This document shows positions 43,643 through 53,192 of a stretch of 64,000 nucleotides of DNA, one piece after another (position 1 is the stretch's first letter; each line of letters opens with the position of its first letter). The stretch spans positions 1 through 64,000 of the forward strand of contig JAABSP010000010.1 of NCBI GenBank assembly GCA_011390345.1. Direction: 5' to 3'. Both the position numbers and the translations under genes were made by a program. The notes beneath the pieces were generated by a model that saw nothing but the letters and a program-made list of their open reading frames with translations, did not search any database and was not told where the DNA came from. The DNA comes from Desulfobacteraceae bacterium (GTDB lineage Bacteria; Desulfobacterota; Desulfobacteria; Desulfobacterales; JAABSP01).

Positions 43643-44779
43643 TTATCCTTCCCCCGGAGGTCTTTGTATTTTAAGTTCTCTTGTTCGGGTAATCATTTTC
43701 CCATAAGGATCCTCATACTCCTCCTCAACGATAATCCTGTCTTTTAAGATATCGATGACACGACCGGAGTGGATACCAATATAGGTTCCTTCCGTAATAA
43801 TATAGCCTTTCCCGGAGGCCTCCTCTACAAGGGCTTTGTTTCCGCTCTTGGCCCGGATAACGCCCACCAGCTTCAACTGTTCCAGATCCATCTTCTCAAG
43901 GGGAGTGCGCGGAATCCGACGTTTCTTCTTCACTGTCTGGCCGGGCTCCGGCTCTTCGACCACCTCATCCTCCTCCTTCTCGGGCTCCTCTTCTTTGAAC
44001 AACGGTTCAAACGGATCGATTTTACCGGCCGGATTATACTCCTCACTTTCCGCTTCCTCTTTTGCAGAAGAGCCAATAAGGGCGGCCAGTGTATTTTCTC
44101 CGAGCCCTGGGGATTCATCTTCCGGCTGCGCGTCATCTTCGGCTATATCATCTGCATCAGCAGCCCGAGCCGGTTCTTTTTCCGTTTCTTTCACCGTCTC
44201 CTTTTCCGGTTTTGCCTCTGCCAATTTATCCTCTGTTTCCTCCGTCTCTGAAGGATCGGTGATTTTCGGTTCTGACGGCTCAGGAATCTCTATGGATTTC
44301 CGGACAACGCCCTCATCTTCGTTAACCGTTTCTGTATCCGGGATTGATTCTTCAGCTTCCGGTTCAGGCTCGATTTGAGCCTTTACCGGTGCAGGAGACG
44401 CCTCTGTATCGTCAGATACAGGCTTTTCAACAACGGATGGGGCTTTTTTCCCATCTTCGGATTGTTCGGTGCCCCCTGGAGATTCGACTGAAGCAATGAC
44501 CTGATCTATTTTATCAGAATCCCCGGAAGTTTCACCCTCTCCTTTTGAGGCATCATCCCTTTTTTCCTCCGCGGGTTGTTGGGTCTCTTCTGCTCCGATT
44601 GACGGCTTTGCTGCAGAAAGGGGTCCGGTATCAGACGGCGGCGGCGGAACTTTCTTTCGCACCGGAATTTTTTTCTGGACGATTTCTGTAGATGTTGGCT
44701 CCGAAGGGTCTTCACCGCATCCTGTAAAGACCAGAACCGCGAAAATACAACAGATCATTATGATAAAATGCTTTTTCAT
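43643..44779 (-). CDS. pilP: Type IV pilus lipoprotein PilP
   Basis: Inner-membrane lipoprotein that links PilNO to the secretin. The signal ends in VFTGC (Cys about 21). A very acidic, low-complexity linker of about 230 residues follows, rich in Glu, Pro and Ser. The PilP beta domain is at the C-terminus, beginning near RTPLEKMDLEQLKLVGVIRAKSGNKALVE and closing with TRELKIQRPPGEG. At 378 residues it is about twice the usual PilP length because of the linker. Confidence 0.92.
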   Translation of the reverse strand: MKKHFIIMICCIFAVLVFTGCGEDPSEPTSTEIVQKKIPVRKKVPPPPSDTGPLSAAKPSIGAEETQQPAEEKRDDASKGEGETSGDSDKIDQVIASVESPGGTEQSEDGKKAPSVVEKPVSDDTEASPAPVKAQIEPEPEAEESIPDTETVNEDEGVVRKSIEIPEPSEPKITDPSETEETEDKLAEAKPEKETVKETEKEPARAADADDIAEDDAQPEDESPGLGENTLAALIGSSAKEEAESEEYNPAGKIDPFEPLFKEEEPEKEEDEVVEEPEPGQTVKKKRRIPRTPLEKMDLEQLKLVGVIRAKSGNKALVEEASGKGYIITEGTYIGIHSGRVIDILKDRIIVEEEYEDPYGKMITRTRELKIQRPPGEG

Positions 44780-44794
44780 AAGCTCAAATTATCA

Positions 44795-45400
44795 TTACTT
44801 TCCCTGAGCCGGATTCGGCTCAGTTTCCATGAATTTATAGGTCACCGCGGTACAGGAGATGGTCAACTGATCCTGCTTTTCCTTATTCCTCCCGGCTTCG
44901 ACCCGGATATCCTTGATGTTTACAATTCGGTTCAACCGGGAGACTTTATAGAAGAAATCGACAACCTGATGATAAGTTCCCAATACGCGCATGGAAACCG
45001 GTATTTCAGCATAAAAACCTTTGGCCTTTTCCGGTCTCGGCTGGAAGAGCAGAAATTCGAGCCCGGCATCCTGTCCTGCATGGGAGATACTGGTCAATAA
45101 TGTCGGAATCTCCTCGCTTTCCGGAAGAGCCCGTTTGGCCTCGTCAAATTCAGCTTGAGCCGCGGCCATCTCTCTTTCGACTTCTTTGAGTTTGCTCGCC
45201 TTCCGTTTCGCGATCACGAGTTCCTGTTCGAGCTTGGACAACTCATTGCTTAATCTGTCGATCTCTTTATGTTTTGGCAGAAAAGAGAAATAGACAAAAG
45301 GGCCGATCAGAATAATTGCTGTCCCTACACAGATCAATATCTTATGAAGCCGGGTAAGTTTTTCGATTTTTTCGAAAAGCGGCTGTAGATTCAGTTTCAT
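44795..45400 (-). CDS. pilO: Type IV pilus assembly protein PilO
   Basis: Inner-membrane alignment-complex protein. The 201 residues have one transmembrane helix (about 20-40, ILICVGTAIILIGPFVYFSF), a coiled coil (about 45-95) and a ferredoxin-like fold with PTLLTSISHAGQDAGLEFLLFQP and YHQVVDFFYKVSRLNRIVNIKDI. The ATG overlaps the pilN stop by four bases. Confidence 0.95.
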   Translation of the reverse strand: MKLNLQPLFEKIEKLTRLHKILICVGTAIILIGPFVYFSFLPKHKEIDRLSNELSKLEQELVIAKRKASKLKEVEREMAAAQAEFDEAKRALPESEEIPTLLTSISHAGQDAGLEFLLFQPRPEKAKGFYAEIPVSMRVLGTYHQVVDFFYKVSRLNRIVNIKDIRVEAGRNKEKQDQLTISCTAVTYKFMETEPNPAQGK

Positions 45401-46104
45401 CCTTTCCTGGCCTCCGGTTTTTCGTCCGTTTCAGAGTCTGCAAGCTTAATTGGCGTCTGTTGAAAGGTGATCTGAAAACGCATCAGATTGATCTCCGGCT
45501 GCGCCTGGCTCTGCCGGAATTTTTCCTGTTCCAAGGTCACCAGCCGCACATCGGAGAAAAGATTTATGCCGCCGGTTTCATCGCCTGCAAGATTGAATGC
45601 GGCCTCCTCCAGACGGGTCATGAAATCGGCAACCGTTTTGCTGTCTAAGGCGATCCCTCGAACAGCGATATTGACCTCAACCTTTTCCTCCCTTTCAGCC
45701 TGCTTACCCTTCCCTTTGGTTATGACGGTGATCTTTTCAATGGCTTCAAACTGGGTCAGCCACATCTTCTTTTCTATGACCATCCGGGTCAGGGTATCCA
45801 TCAGTCGGTACGAGCTTTCACGGCTGGCATTAAGGGTTTTAATGACCTCAAGCTTCTGGCGCAGAATCTCAAGCTGCTTCCGAATCTCCTCAACTTTGGC
45901 AACGATCTTGTTGTATCGGTCAAGCTCCTTTTTGGTGAAGTCGATCCTGGCATTGAGATCTTCGATTTTTCCGTTGAGGTTGGATTGGTACCAGAGGAGC
46001 CCGGCGAGCAGAAGGATAACAAATACGATAAAGATCAGGATCTGGCTCTTTGCTTTTTCCTTTTTTCGAACATGGACATAGGGAAGCAGGTTTATCCGAA
46101 TCAT
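45397..46104 (-). CDS. pilN: Type IV pilus assembly protein PilN
   Basis: Inner-membrane partner of PilO and PilM. It begins MIRINLLPY, the conserved cytoplasmic motif that binds PilM, then has a transmembrane helix (about 21-42), a coiled coil and a C-terminal ferredoxin-like fold; 235 residues. Both ends overlap neighbours by four bases, indicating tight translational coupling in pilMNO. Confidence 0.96.
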   Translation of the reverse strand: MIRINLLPYVHVRKKEKAKSQILIFIVFVILLLAGLLWYQSNLNGKIEDLNARIDFTKKELDRYNKIVAKVEEIRKQLEILRQKLEVIKTLNASRESSYRLMDTLTRMVIEKKMWLTQFEAIEKITVITKGKGKQAEREEKVEVNIAVRGIALDSKTVADFMTRLEEAAFNLAGDETGGINLFSDVRLVTLEQEKFRQSQAQPEINLMRFQITFQQTPIKLADSETDEKPEARKG

Positions 46105-47159
46105 TTGTCACCCGCCCTTCTCAGCCCCAGTCCCAGGCAGATGGCCGCCTGGGGTGCAATCCGTTCCAGGTAGGAGCGATCGAAATCATTTCCCGTCTGA
46201 ATATTGTCAAAAGGATTGATCACTTCGACCTGGGAGGAGGTCTCTTCGGACAGAACCTCCTGGAAAGGCTTGATATTGGCGCCGCCGCCGCTCAAGACGA
46301 TCTTTCGGATATGCTCTCCGGGGTAGGTGGAATAAAAAAAGTCGAGGGCTCTGCGGATCTCAGTGGCCCAGTCGGTCACAACAGCAGAGACGATCTCCAC
46401 CAGCTCCTTGGAGGGGATCTGATCCGACTCTCCGCTGTGATAGAGCTGTTCTGCCTCTTCCAGAGTCCCGCCGATCTTGGTGACGATCTCCTGATTGATC
46501 TGGCCGCAGCCCATGGTTACGTCCCGGATCAGAACCGAATAGGGGCCCCGCAGGATATTGAGGGTCGTTTTACTGGCGCCGACATCAATTAACGCAATGC
46601 TGTCGTTTTCAAAACCATAATTGACTTCATAGATGTTCTGCAGTGCAAAAGCATCTACGTCGATAACCAGAGGGTTTAAATCCGCCAGTTGGATCAGACT
46701 CTCATAGTCGTTAATGATCTCTTTTTTGGCGGCAACCAGTATGACACTCATCTGATTGGGATTGGATTCGTCTTCGCCGACGATCTGAAAGTCGAGGTTG
46801 ACATCACTGATGTCAAAGGGGATATACTGTTCGGCTTCAAAATGAATGGTTTCCTGAAGCTGGTCTGCCGGCATATTCTGAACCGAGATGGTCTTGACGA
46901 TGATGGCAAATCCACCGATGGAAACCGCCACATTCTTCTCTTTGACCTTGTACATTTTGAAGAGCTGGCGGATACCGTTGGCTACCTCTTCGGGATTTTT
47001 GATGGTTCCATCTTCGATGATCCCCGGAGGAATGTCGCTCATTCCAAATTTTTTCAGGAAATATCCCCCCCCCTTGGTCTGTTCGACCTCGGCCACCTTC
47101 AGGGTTCGGGTACCAATATCAAGTCCGATGATGCTGCCCTTTTTCTTTCCGAAAATCAC
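46101..47159 (-). CDS. pilM: Type IV pilus assembly protein PilM
   Basis: Cytoplasmic actin-like ATP-binding protein of the pilus alignment complex. The 352 residues have the FtsA/actin-type IIGLDIGTRTLKVAEVE near the N-terminus, IALIDVGASKTTLNIL in the middle and IVLSGGGANIKPF toward the end. The start codon is GTG at 47159. It heads the pilMNOPQ-lipoprotein operon. Confidence 0.95.
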   Translation of the reverse strand: MIFGKKKGSIIGLDIGTRTLKVAEVEQTKGGGYFLKKFGMSDIPPGIIEDGTIKNPEEVANGIRQLFKMYKVKEKNVAVSIGGFAIIVKTISVQNMPADQLQETIHFEAEQYIPFDISDVNLDFQIVGEDESNPNQMSVILVAAKKEIINDYESLIQLADLNPLVIDVDAFALQNIYEVNYGFENDSIALIDVGASKTTLNILRGPYSVLIRDVTMGCGQINQEIVTKIGGTLEEAEQLYHSGESDQIPSKELVEIVSAVVTDWATEIRRALDFFYSTYPGEHIRKIVLSGGGANIKPFQEVLSEETSSQVEVINPFDNIQTGNDFDRSYLERIAPQAAICLGLGLRRAGDK

Positions 47160-47300
47160 GGCTTACCCTGTTGATTTTTGAATGGGTTAAGGTTACAACA
47201 TATGATAAGTTGACTACGCTGCCGGCTGGATATCCGGCCTTCATGAATGTAGCATACCTCTTCTGGAAATGGAAACATTTTTAAGCTCCGCAAGTCCCTA

Positions 47301-47327
47301 TTTATAGCATATGCTGCGACCTGTCAA
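47301..47327 (-). promoter_or_regulatory. Promoter of the pil operon
   Basis: TTGACA (47322-47327) and TATAAA (47301-47306) are separated by 15 bp on the minus strand, about 140 bp before the pilM start. A GCCGG/CCGGC inverted repeat around 47220-47237 lies in the leader. No sigma-54 -24/-12 site is seen, despite the neighbouring NtrC-type regulator. The rest of the 323-bp gap before the kinase gene holds nothing that I recognise. Confidence 0.5.
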
Positions 47328-47482
47328 TAAAAATGGAAAGTTGGACACTAACAGAGGCATAGGGACACTGATCTGATTTATTCCATATCCAGAAACCGAC
47401 CGTCAATGGGGCTAAAAAGGTAATAAGGGGTAGAATTATCCTACCGGGAAGAACGATTACAATCGATATCGAGAAGATACCC

Positions 47483-48919
47483 ATGCACGATTCATCATCA
47501 GCGGAAAAGGAAAAGCCTTTTCGGCTTGTCAAATTTTTCACCTTCGCCAGTCTCGGGGTGATCTTTATCGGGACAATGGTTCTGGCTCTGCTCAACACGC
47601 ACTGGGCCAGAACCATGCAGATCAAGAAGAGCGAAGATTATGCCCTGCTGCTGGTGGAGAACCTCAACCACCAAGTCTTCATGCAGTTCATCATACCGGT
47701 GGCCCTGAAATTCGGCAAGATCCAGTTGAGAAACCCGGAGCAGTTCGAGCGGATGGACAAGATCGTCCGGAGTACCCTGCACAGCTTCAATGTGGAGATG
47801 GTCAACATCTACGACATGAACCATATCATCTCCTACAGCTTTGATCCGGAAAAGGTGGGCCGGAAGAACATCGGCGGAGCCGGGTATGAGAAGGCGGTGG
47901 CGGGACAGCCCTTTTCAAAGCTGATCCAGCGGGGGAACTTCTGGCAGCTCTTTTTCGGCTTTCCCGAAAGGAGCCGGATCATTACCTTCGCGCCCCTGCG
48001 CGCGGAAAAGCCCCTCTCCCGGATCTCGGGGCCCGTGCTGGGGGTGGTGGAGATCACCCAGGATCTCTCCGATGATTACAAGGCCATCTTCCGGTTTCAG
48101 ATCCGGGTGATCCTCACCTGCACCGGGGTCATGGGTTTTCTGCTGCTGGCGCTGATCTATGTGGTCAAAAAGGGGGAAGGAATCATCCATCAGCGGAACC
48201 TGGAGCGCATCAAACTCAAGGAGCAGCTCGAACAGGCCCGGCGGCTGTCGGCCATCGGAGAGATGGTTGCGGGGATCTCCCACGAGATCCGGAATCCGCT
48301 GGGGATCATCCGGAGTTCCGCGGAGCTGCTGAAGAAGAAGATGGCCCATTCGGAGCCGGAAAACACCATTCCGGACATCATTGTGGAAGAGTCCACCCGG
48401 CTCAACCATATCATCACCGATTTTCTCGATTTTGCCCGGCCAAAATCCCCCAATCTGGTCCCCTGCAGGGTGGAGAAGATCCTTGGCAAGAATCTCGACT
48501 TTCTGGCCCCGCAGATCAATGACCAGGGATATGAAATCCATACCCGGAACAGGGAGCCGCTGCCGGAGATCATGGCTGACGCGGATATGCTCTACCAGGC
48601 ATTTTTGAACATCTTCATCAATGCCATGCAGGCGATGCCCGGCGGAGGGCGCATCGATGTGGTGATGGAGGCCGGAAACCGCGATGTGGCCATCAGCTTT
48701 AATGACCAGGGAAGCGGTATTCCTCAGGAGATCGCAGATAAGCTCTGGGACCCCTTCTTCACCACCAAGGATTCGGGAACGGGGCTGGGGCTGGGCATTG
48801 TCAAGAATATCATCGAATCCCACCGGGGAGCTGTTGAGATCATCAACCGCACTGGCAAAGGCGCGAGGGTTTCGGTTCGCCTTCCGGTGGAGAAAGAAGA
48901 GCAGTCACAAGGAGCATAA
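47483..48919 (+). CDS. Membrane sensor histidine kinase (NtrB/PilS-like)
   Basis: Sensor of a two-component pair. The 478 residues have transmembrane helices at about 17-38 and 207-228 around a periplasmic sensor region of about 165 residues. The HisKA box GISHEIRNPLG has the phospho-accepting His267. The ATPase lobe shows N-box NIFINAMQAMPGGG, G1 DQGSGIP, F-box WDPFFTTK and G2 GTGLGLGIVKNII. The regulator gene follows by 9 bp. Its place divergent from pilM suggests a PilS-like role, but the signal is unknown. Confidence 0.9.
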   Translation: MHDSSSAEKEKPFRLVKFFTFASLGVIFIGTMVLALLNTHWARTMQIKKSEDYALLLVENLNHQVFMQFIIPVALKFGKIQLRNPEQFERMDKIVRSTLHSFNVEMVNIYDMNHIISYSFDPEKVGRKNIGGAGYEKAVAGQPFSKLIQRGNFWQLFFGFPERSRIITFAPLRAEKPLSRISGPVLGVVEITQDLSDDYKAIFRFQIRVILTCTGVMGFLLLALIYVVKKGEGIIHQRNLERIKLKEQLEQARRLSAIGEMVAGISHEIRNPLGIIRSSAELLKKKMAHSEPENTIPDIIVEESTRLNHIITDFLDFARPKSPNLVPCRVEKILGKNLDFLAPQINDQGYEIHTRNREPLPEIMADADMLYQAFLNIFINAMQAMPGGGRIDVVMEAGNRDVAISFNDQGSGIPQEIADKLWDPFFTTKDSGTGLGLGIVKNIIESHRGAVEIINRTGKGARVSVRLPVEKEEQSQGA

Positions 48920-48928
48920 GATAAAGAT

Positions 48929-50326
48929 ATGGAGACCATTCTGATCGTTGATGACGAAAAGAACTACCCTCTGATATTGAGCGCGGTACTCGAAGAGGAG
49001 GGATTTGAAACCCTCACTGCAAACAGCGGCCAGAAGGCTGTTGAGATTCTGGAAAGTGCGGAGGTGGATCTCGTGCTGACGGATATGAAGATGCCGGTCA
49101 TGGACGGCATGGAGCTGCTCAACCGGATCAAATCCCGCAATCCCGACCTGCCGGTCATCATGATGACTGCCTACGGAACCGTTGAAAAGGCCGTGGAGGC
49201 CATGCAGAAAGGGGCATACAACTATATCCTGAAGCCTTTTGACAATGAAAGCCTCATTGTATATGTCAACAAGGCCCTTGACATGTATCGGATGATCAAG
49301 GAGAACCGACGGCTGAAAAATGCGGTCTCCACCCATTACAGCTTCGGCAACATCATCGGCAGAAGCAAGCCGATGCAGGCGGTATTTGAAACCATTGCAA
49401 AGATCGGACCAACCGGCGCGACGGTTCTGATCGAGGGGGAGAACGGAACGGGGAAGGAGCTGGTGGCCAAATCGATCCACTTCAACAGCCCCCGGAAGGA
49501 GAAGCCCTTCATTGCCGTCAACTGTGCAGCTCTTTCGGAGAACCTGCTGGAAAGCGAGCTTTTCGGCCATGAGAAGGGGGCCTTCACCGGAGCGGTCGCC
49601 GCCAAAAAAGGAAGATTCGAACTGGCGGACAGGGGAACCCTGTTTCTGGATGAAATCGGTGAACTGCCCCTAAACCTTCAGGTCAAACTTCTCCGGGTAC
49701 TCCAGGAGAAGATCTTCGAGCGGGTGGGGGGAACCCGATCCATTTCCGTGGATATCCGGATCATCGCGGCCACCAACAAACATCTCAAGAAGGAGGTGGA
49801 GCAGAGTCGATTCCGTGAGGATCTCTACTACCGGCTCAATGTCCTCCATATCGTATTGCCGCCGCTGCGGGAGCGGATCGAAGACATCCGCCCCCTGGTG
49901 GCTCACTTCATCAAAAAATATGCACATGAGCGCCATTCCGACATTCCGGTCACAGGGCTGGACCAGGACGCGGAAAAGCTGCTCTATGAGTACGACTGGC
50001 CCGGGAATATCCGGGAACTGGAGAATGTGATCGAGCGGGCACTGATCCTCTCTCCCAATGAGAAAATCGATGTCTCGGATCTTCCCAAACCCCTGACCAG
50101 AGGGGCGGAAAATGTCCTGCGCCTGGATGATATTCCGCCCAATGCAAAACTCAACAAGACCCTTGCCCAGGTGGAGCAGACAATGATCCGGCGGGCCTTG
50201 AAGATGACGGGAAATGTCCAGTCTCACGCCGCGCAGATCCTCGGTATAGGGAAGAGCGGCCTCAACCAGAAGATCAAAAAGTATAAACTCGATGCGGGAC
50301 CAAACAGGCTCGAAAAGAGCAGATGA
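48929..50326 (+). CDS. NtrC-family sigma-54 response regulator
   Basis: Receiver, AAA+ and DNA-binding regulator, 465 residues. The receiver holds the acidic pocket at Asp8/Asp9 and phospho-acceptor Asp52 (VLTDMKMP). The AAA+ domain has Walker A GENGTGKE (170-177), GAFTGA (217-222), which contacts sigma-54, Walker [13 protein letters not shown], and the [15 protein letters not shown] segment. A Fis-type helix-turn-helix lies at about 420-455. It should activate sigma-54 promoters when phosphorylated by the upstream kinase. Targets cannot be read from the window. Confidence 0.94.
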   Translation: METILIVDDEKNYPLILSAVLEEEGFETLTANSGQKAVEILESAEVDLVLTDMKMPVMDGMELLNRIKSRNPDLPVIMMTAYGTVEKAVEAMQKGAYNYILKPFDNESLIVYVNKALDMYRMIKENRRLKNAVSTHYSFGNIIGRSKPMQAVFETIAKIGPTGATVLIEGENGTGKELVAKSIHFNSPRKEKPFIAVNCAALSENLLESELFGHEKGAFTGAVAAKKGRFELADRGTLFLDEIGELPLNLQVKLLRVLQEKIFERVGGTRSISVDIRIIAATNKHLKKEVEQSRFREDLYYRLNVLHIVLPPLRERIEDIRPLVAHFIKKYAHERHSDIPVTGLDQDAEKLLYEYDWPGNIRELENVIERALILSPNEKIDVSDLPKPLTRGAENVLRLDDIPPNAKLNKTLAQVEQTMIRRALKMTGNVQSHAAQILGIGKSGLNQKIKKYKLDAGPNRLEKSR

Positions 50327-50334
50327 TAGATTGT

Positions 50335-51021
50335 TTATCCGGCAGTCTTCTCCCGAACCATTTCGGCATAGGGGGAATCCTCATGTTCCGCCAGCAGCTT
50401 TTCAAAGGCCGCACGGCTCTTCTTTTCATCGCCGGTGCGAGCGTAGATCTCACCGAGGTGAAACAGGGCGTCGGCCTTCAAGACCGGCTTTTCCCCGCTT
50501 GTCACCCGCTCGAAAAAGCCTGCGGCCCGGCCGTATTCCTCCTGGCGCTCATACGCGTAGCCTAGGCCGCTTAAAATCATGTTGCGGATGGCCGGCTCAT
50601 TTTCAAAATCCCGCAGTGCCGCCTCATAGTTATCGATGGCCTCCGGGGTCCTGCCGGCCCCATAAGCGATGTTGGCATAGATGACCCGGCCCAGCCGGCC
50701 CCCCTGAGTATCGCCGTACTTTTCCAGCAAATCCTCGAAATCCTTCTGCACTTCATCATAGGCCGCATCCGCATCTTTCTCCTCAACCACGGCTTCATAC
50801 CGGTCCCGGACATTTTCCAGAAGCACAAAGGAGCGGTCTTCGGAACGGATGGAAAAATACTTGAGTCCGGAAAGGAGGATCAGCACCAGCAGCAGACCGC
50901 CGATGGCGCCGACGACCTGCCCCTTGTGATCCATGATATACAGAAAAAGCTTTCTGGAAAAGGTGAGAAACTCATCCGGCTCCTTGAGCAGCTCCTTGCG
51001 CGAGACCTTCTTTTTGGCCAT
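50335..51021 (-). CDS. Membrane-anchored TPR protein (YfgM-like)
   Basis: A 228-residue protein with a Lys-rich cytoplasmic N-terminus, one transmembrane helix (about 36-54, VVGAIGGLLLVLILLSGLKY) and a tetratricopeptide region (ANIAYGAGRTPEAIDNYEAAL, LFHLGEIYARTGDEKKSRAAFEKLL). The layout matches YfgM-type periplasmic chaperone-linked proteins. A role at the Sec translocon is inference. It ends 8 bp from the convergent regulator gene. Confidence 0.7.
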   Translation of the reverse strand: MAKKKVSRKELLKEPDEFLTFSRKLFLYIMDHKGQVVGAIGGLLLVLILLSGLKYFSIRSEDRSFVLLENVRDRYEAVVEEKDADAAYDEVQKDFEDLLEKYGDTQGGRLGRVIYANIAYGAGRTPEAIDNYEAALRDFENEPAIRNMILSGLGYAYERQEEYGRAAGFFERVTSGEKPVLKADALFHLGEIYARTGDEKKSRAAFEKLLAEHEDSPYAEMVREKTAG

Positions 51022-51061
51022 CTCTCCTCCCGATCAATTCAATTGAGATTTTTTTACAGCT

Positions 51062-51502
51062 CTACCAGACCAGCATCTGATGAATCCAGCCCTTGTCCCC
51101 GTCAGAATGCTGGATCTGTATCCAGTTTCCTTTTCGATCCAGCACCCTGAAAGGGACACCCCTTTCCACGGTAAAGAGGATATCCTCGTCCGTACCAGGG
51201 CCGGAGCGGACATTGCATTTATCCTTGACCACGATCACCGAATTGACATTCTTGAGCAGATCCGCATAGATCCAGCCCTTATCCCCCTCGTAATCCTTGA
51301 AGTAGGCCCAACCGCCGCTCTTTTTGATCACATCCACAGGGTGGTACCGCTCCACCTGCCAGAGGACATCATATTTCGTACCCGGGCCCGAACGGATGTT
51401 GGCCGTGGGAACATCCACTGTCATACGATCGGCCAGTGCAGCGCCGGCCGTCACAAGTGCAAAAAGGATGATGATAAATGTGTAGCCATAGACTCTTTTC
51501 AT
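51062..51502 (-). CDS. Exported protein with two bacterial SH3 domains
   Basis: The ATG at 51502 follows an AAGGAGG ribosome-binding site and starts a signal peptide (MKRVYGYTFIIILFALVTAGAALA). The 146-residue protein then has two SH3b domains, each opening with a NIRSGPGT or NVRSGPGT motif and closing with DKGWIYADLL or DKGWIHQMLVW. Such domains usually bind peptidoglycan or peptide ligands in the periplasm. No enzyme domain is attached. Confidence 0.82.
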   Translation of the reverse strand: MKRVYGYTFIIILFALVTAGAALADRMTVDVPTANIRSGPGTKYDVLWQVERYHPVDVIKKSGGWAYFKDYEGDKGWIYADLLKNVNSVIVVKDKCNVRSGPGTDEDILFTVERGVPFRVLDRKGNWIQIQHSDGDKGWIHQMLVW

Positions 51503-51590
51503 GCGCAACCTCCTTGGCCCTGTTTTATTTGTGGCTATCATAAAAGAAAATGCAAGAGATTTCAAGGCGCGGATGGTATAAGAGCGTTTT

Positions 51591-52235
51591 TTACACGCTG
51601 TAGAAGAAGAGATCGGGAAGTCGAACGCAGGTGAGGCGGTTGCCGTAGACCGCGCCCGTATCGATGCCGATCTTGTTGCGCGTCACCAGGGGCTCTGAAA
51701 AGGGGGTATGGCCGAAGACCACCCGCTTTCCGAAATCATGGTCAGATAAAACGAATTTATCCCGCACCCAGAGCAGCTCCTCGGGCCCCTGCATGTTCAG
51801 AGGGATCTCCGCACTGAGGCCCGCATGGACGAAGATGTAGCGATCCGTCTCATGGTAGAGAGAAAGGGAACCCAGAAAGTCGAGGTGATCGGCCGGGATA
51901 GGGTAAGATCCTTCCCCTCCGTGGTCCCTGTAGCTTTTGAGGGTATGGCCCCCACCATTGACCAGAAAGGTGGTGCGATCGATATCCGAAAGATAGTTCT
52001 CCAGCATAAGCTCATGGTTTCCCTTGAGAAAGCAGACGTTGGAATGGTGCTCTTTCAACCCCATCAGATATCGGATCACCTCATAGGAGTGCGAGCCCCG
52101 GTCGATATAGTCTCCCATGAAAACCAAAGAATCGGCATTGAAATCGATATCGATGATCTCCATCAGCTCCCGAAGCTTGTCATAGCAGCCGTGAATGTCC
52201 CCGACGGCAAATATTCTCCCTTCCGATTTTTCCAC
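51591..52235 (-). CDS. PPP-family metallophosphatase
   Basis: Serine/threonine-type phosphatase or related diadenosine tetraphosphatase-like enzyme. The 214 residues keep all metal and phosphate motifs: GDIHG (12-16), GDYIDRG (about 41-47), GNHE (about 71-74), VFVHAG-like IFVHAG, and FGHTPF. It begins one base after the stop of the radical SAM gene, so the two are co-translated. The substrate is not evident. Confidence 0.88.
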   Translation of the reverse strand: MEKSEGRIFAVGDIHGCYDKLRELMEIIDIDFNADSLVFMGDYIDRGSHSYEVIRYLMGLKEHHSNVCFLKGNHELMLENYLSDIDRTTFLVNGGGHTLKSYRDHGGEGSYPIPADHLDFLGSLSLYHETDRYIFVHAGLSAEIPLNMQGPEELLWVRDKFVLSDHDFGKRVVFGHTPFSEPLVTRNKIGIDTGAVYGNRLTCVRLPDLFFYSV

Positions 52236-52236
52236 T

Positions 52237-53172
52237 TTAAAAAATCCTGAAGACGCGGCGGGGCAGATCGAGACGGGTCAGCCCCTCCTCTTTTGCGGCG
52301 TCTCTGGCCTCCTGGATATCCGTTTTGGAGGGATACCCAGCGATCTCCGCCACCTTGTCCGCACGTCCCAGGGGACGATACTGGCCCATGATGTTGATGT
52401 ATGTCTCCTTTGAGATCTCCTGTGCGAGAAAGCGCATGATCTCCGCGGTTCCGGCAATCGGGCCGGGCAGGACCAGATGGCGGATCAGAAGTCCCCGCCG
52501 GGCAATCCCCTCATCATCGATGAGAAGATCCCCGACCTGCCGATGCATCTCCATGACGGCCGCCTTTGCCTTCTCCGGATAGTCCGGAGCATCGCAGGTT
52601 TTTTGGCCCAGATCCGAATGCCAGAATTTGAAATCGGGCATATAGATATCGACGATCCCGTCGAGCAGTTTCAGGGTCGAAACATTCTCATATCCGCCGC
52701 AGTTATAGACCAGCGGGACTTTGAGTCCTTCCGGAATGGCTGTCTCCAGTGCCGCCAGAATCTGCGGAACCACATGGGAGGGGGAGACGAAATTGATATT
52801 GTGACACCCCTGGCGCTGCAGATCGAGCATCATGGCCCCCAGTTCCGCATGGGAGACCGGACGGCCTGCGCTCTCATGGCTGATATCATAGTTCTGGCAG
52901 AAGATGCACATCAGGTTGCAGTGGGTGATGAAGATCGTTCCCGACCCGTGGGAGCCCACCAGCGGCGCCTCTTCACCGTAATGGGGGGAATAACTCGACA
53001 CCCACGCCCGCTCTCCGGTTTTGCAGACACCGGTCTCCCCGGAGAGTCGATCCACCTTGCACTTTCTCGGGCAGAGAATGCAGGATTTCAGGATCTTGAA
53101 CGACTGCTCCCTTTTATCGGCCAGTGCTCCATTCTCAAAGGCTTCGATATAGGCCGGTCGAAAATCTCCCAT
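52237..53172 (-). CDS. Radical SAM protein of the PflA-like COG1313 type
   Basis: The ATG at 53172, behind GGAAAGGAGG, gives 311 residues; a longer frame reaches into feoB and is not needed. The radical SAM cluster motif is CNLMCIFC in ITHCNLMCIFCQNYDIS. An N-terminal set of cysteines (CILCPRKCKVDR...GVC) may hold an extra cluster or zinc. Proteins of this type are annotated as pyruvate formate-lyase activating enzyme-like, but the true substrate is unknown. It lies 20 bp behind feoB. Confidence 0.85.
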   Translation of the reverse strand: MGDFRPAYIEAFENGALADKREQSFKILKSCILCPRKCKVDRLSGETGVCKTGERAWVSSYSPHYGEEAPLVGSHGSGTIFITHCNLMCIFCQNYDISHESAGRPVSHAELGAMMLDLQRQGCHNINFVSPSHVVPQILAALETAIPEGLKVPLVYNCGGYENVSTLKLLDGIVDIYMPDFKFWHSDLGQKTCDAPDYPEKAKAAVMEMHRQVGDLLIDDEGIARRGLLIRHLVLPGPIAGTAEIMRFLAQEISKETYINIMGQYRPLGRADKVAEIAGYPSKTDIQEARDAAKEEGLTRLDLPRRVFRIF

Positions 53173-53192
53173 GAATATCCTCCTTTCCGCCT

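Noticed and set aside
47160-47482. A sigma-54 promoter for the pil operon
   Set aside because: No GG-N10-GC pair with the right surrounding bases was seen; a sigma-70-like pair fits better.
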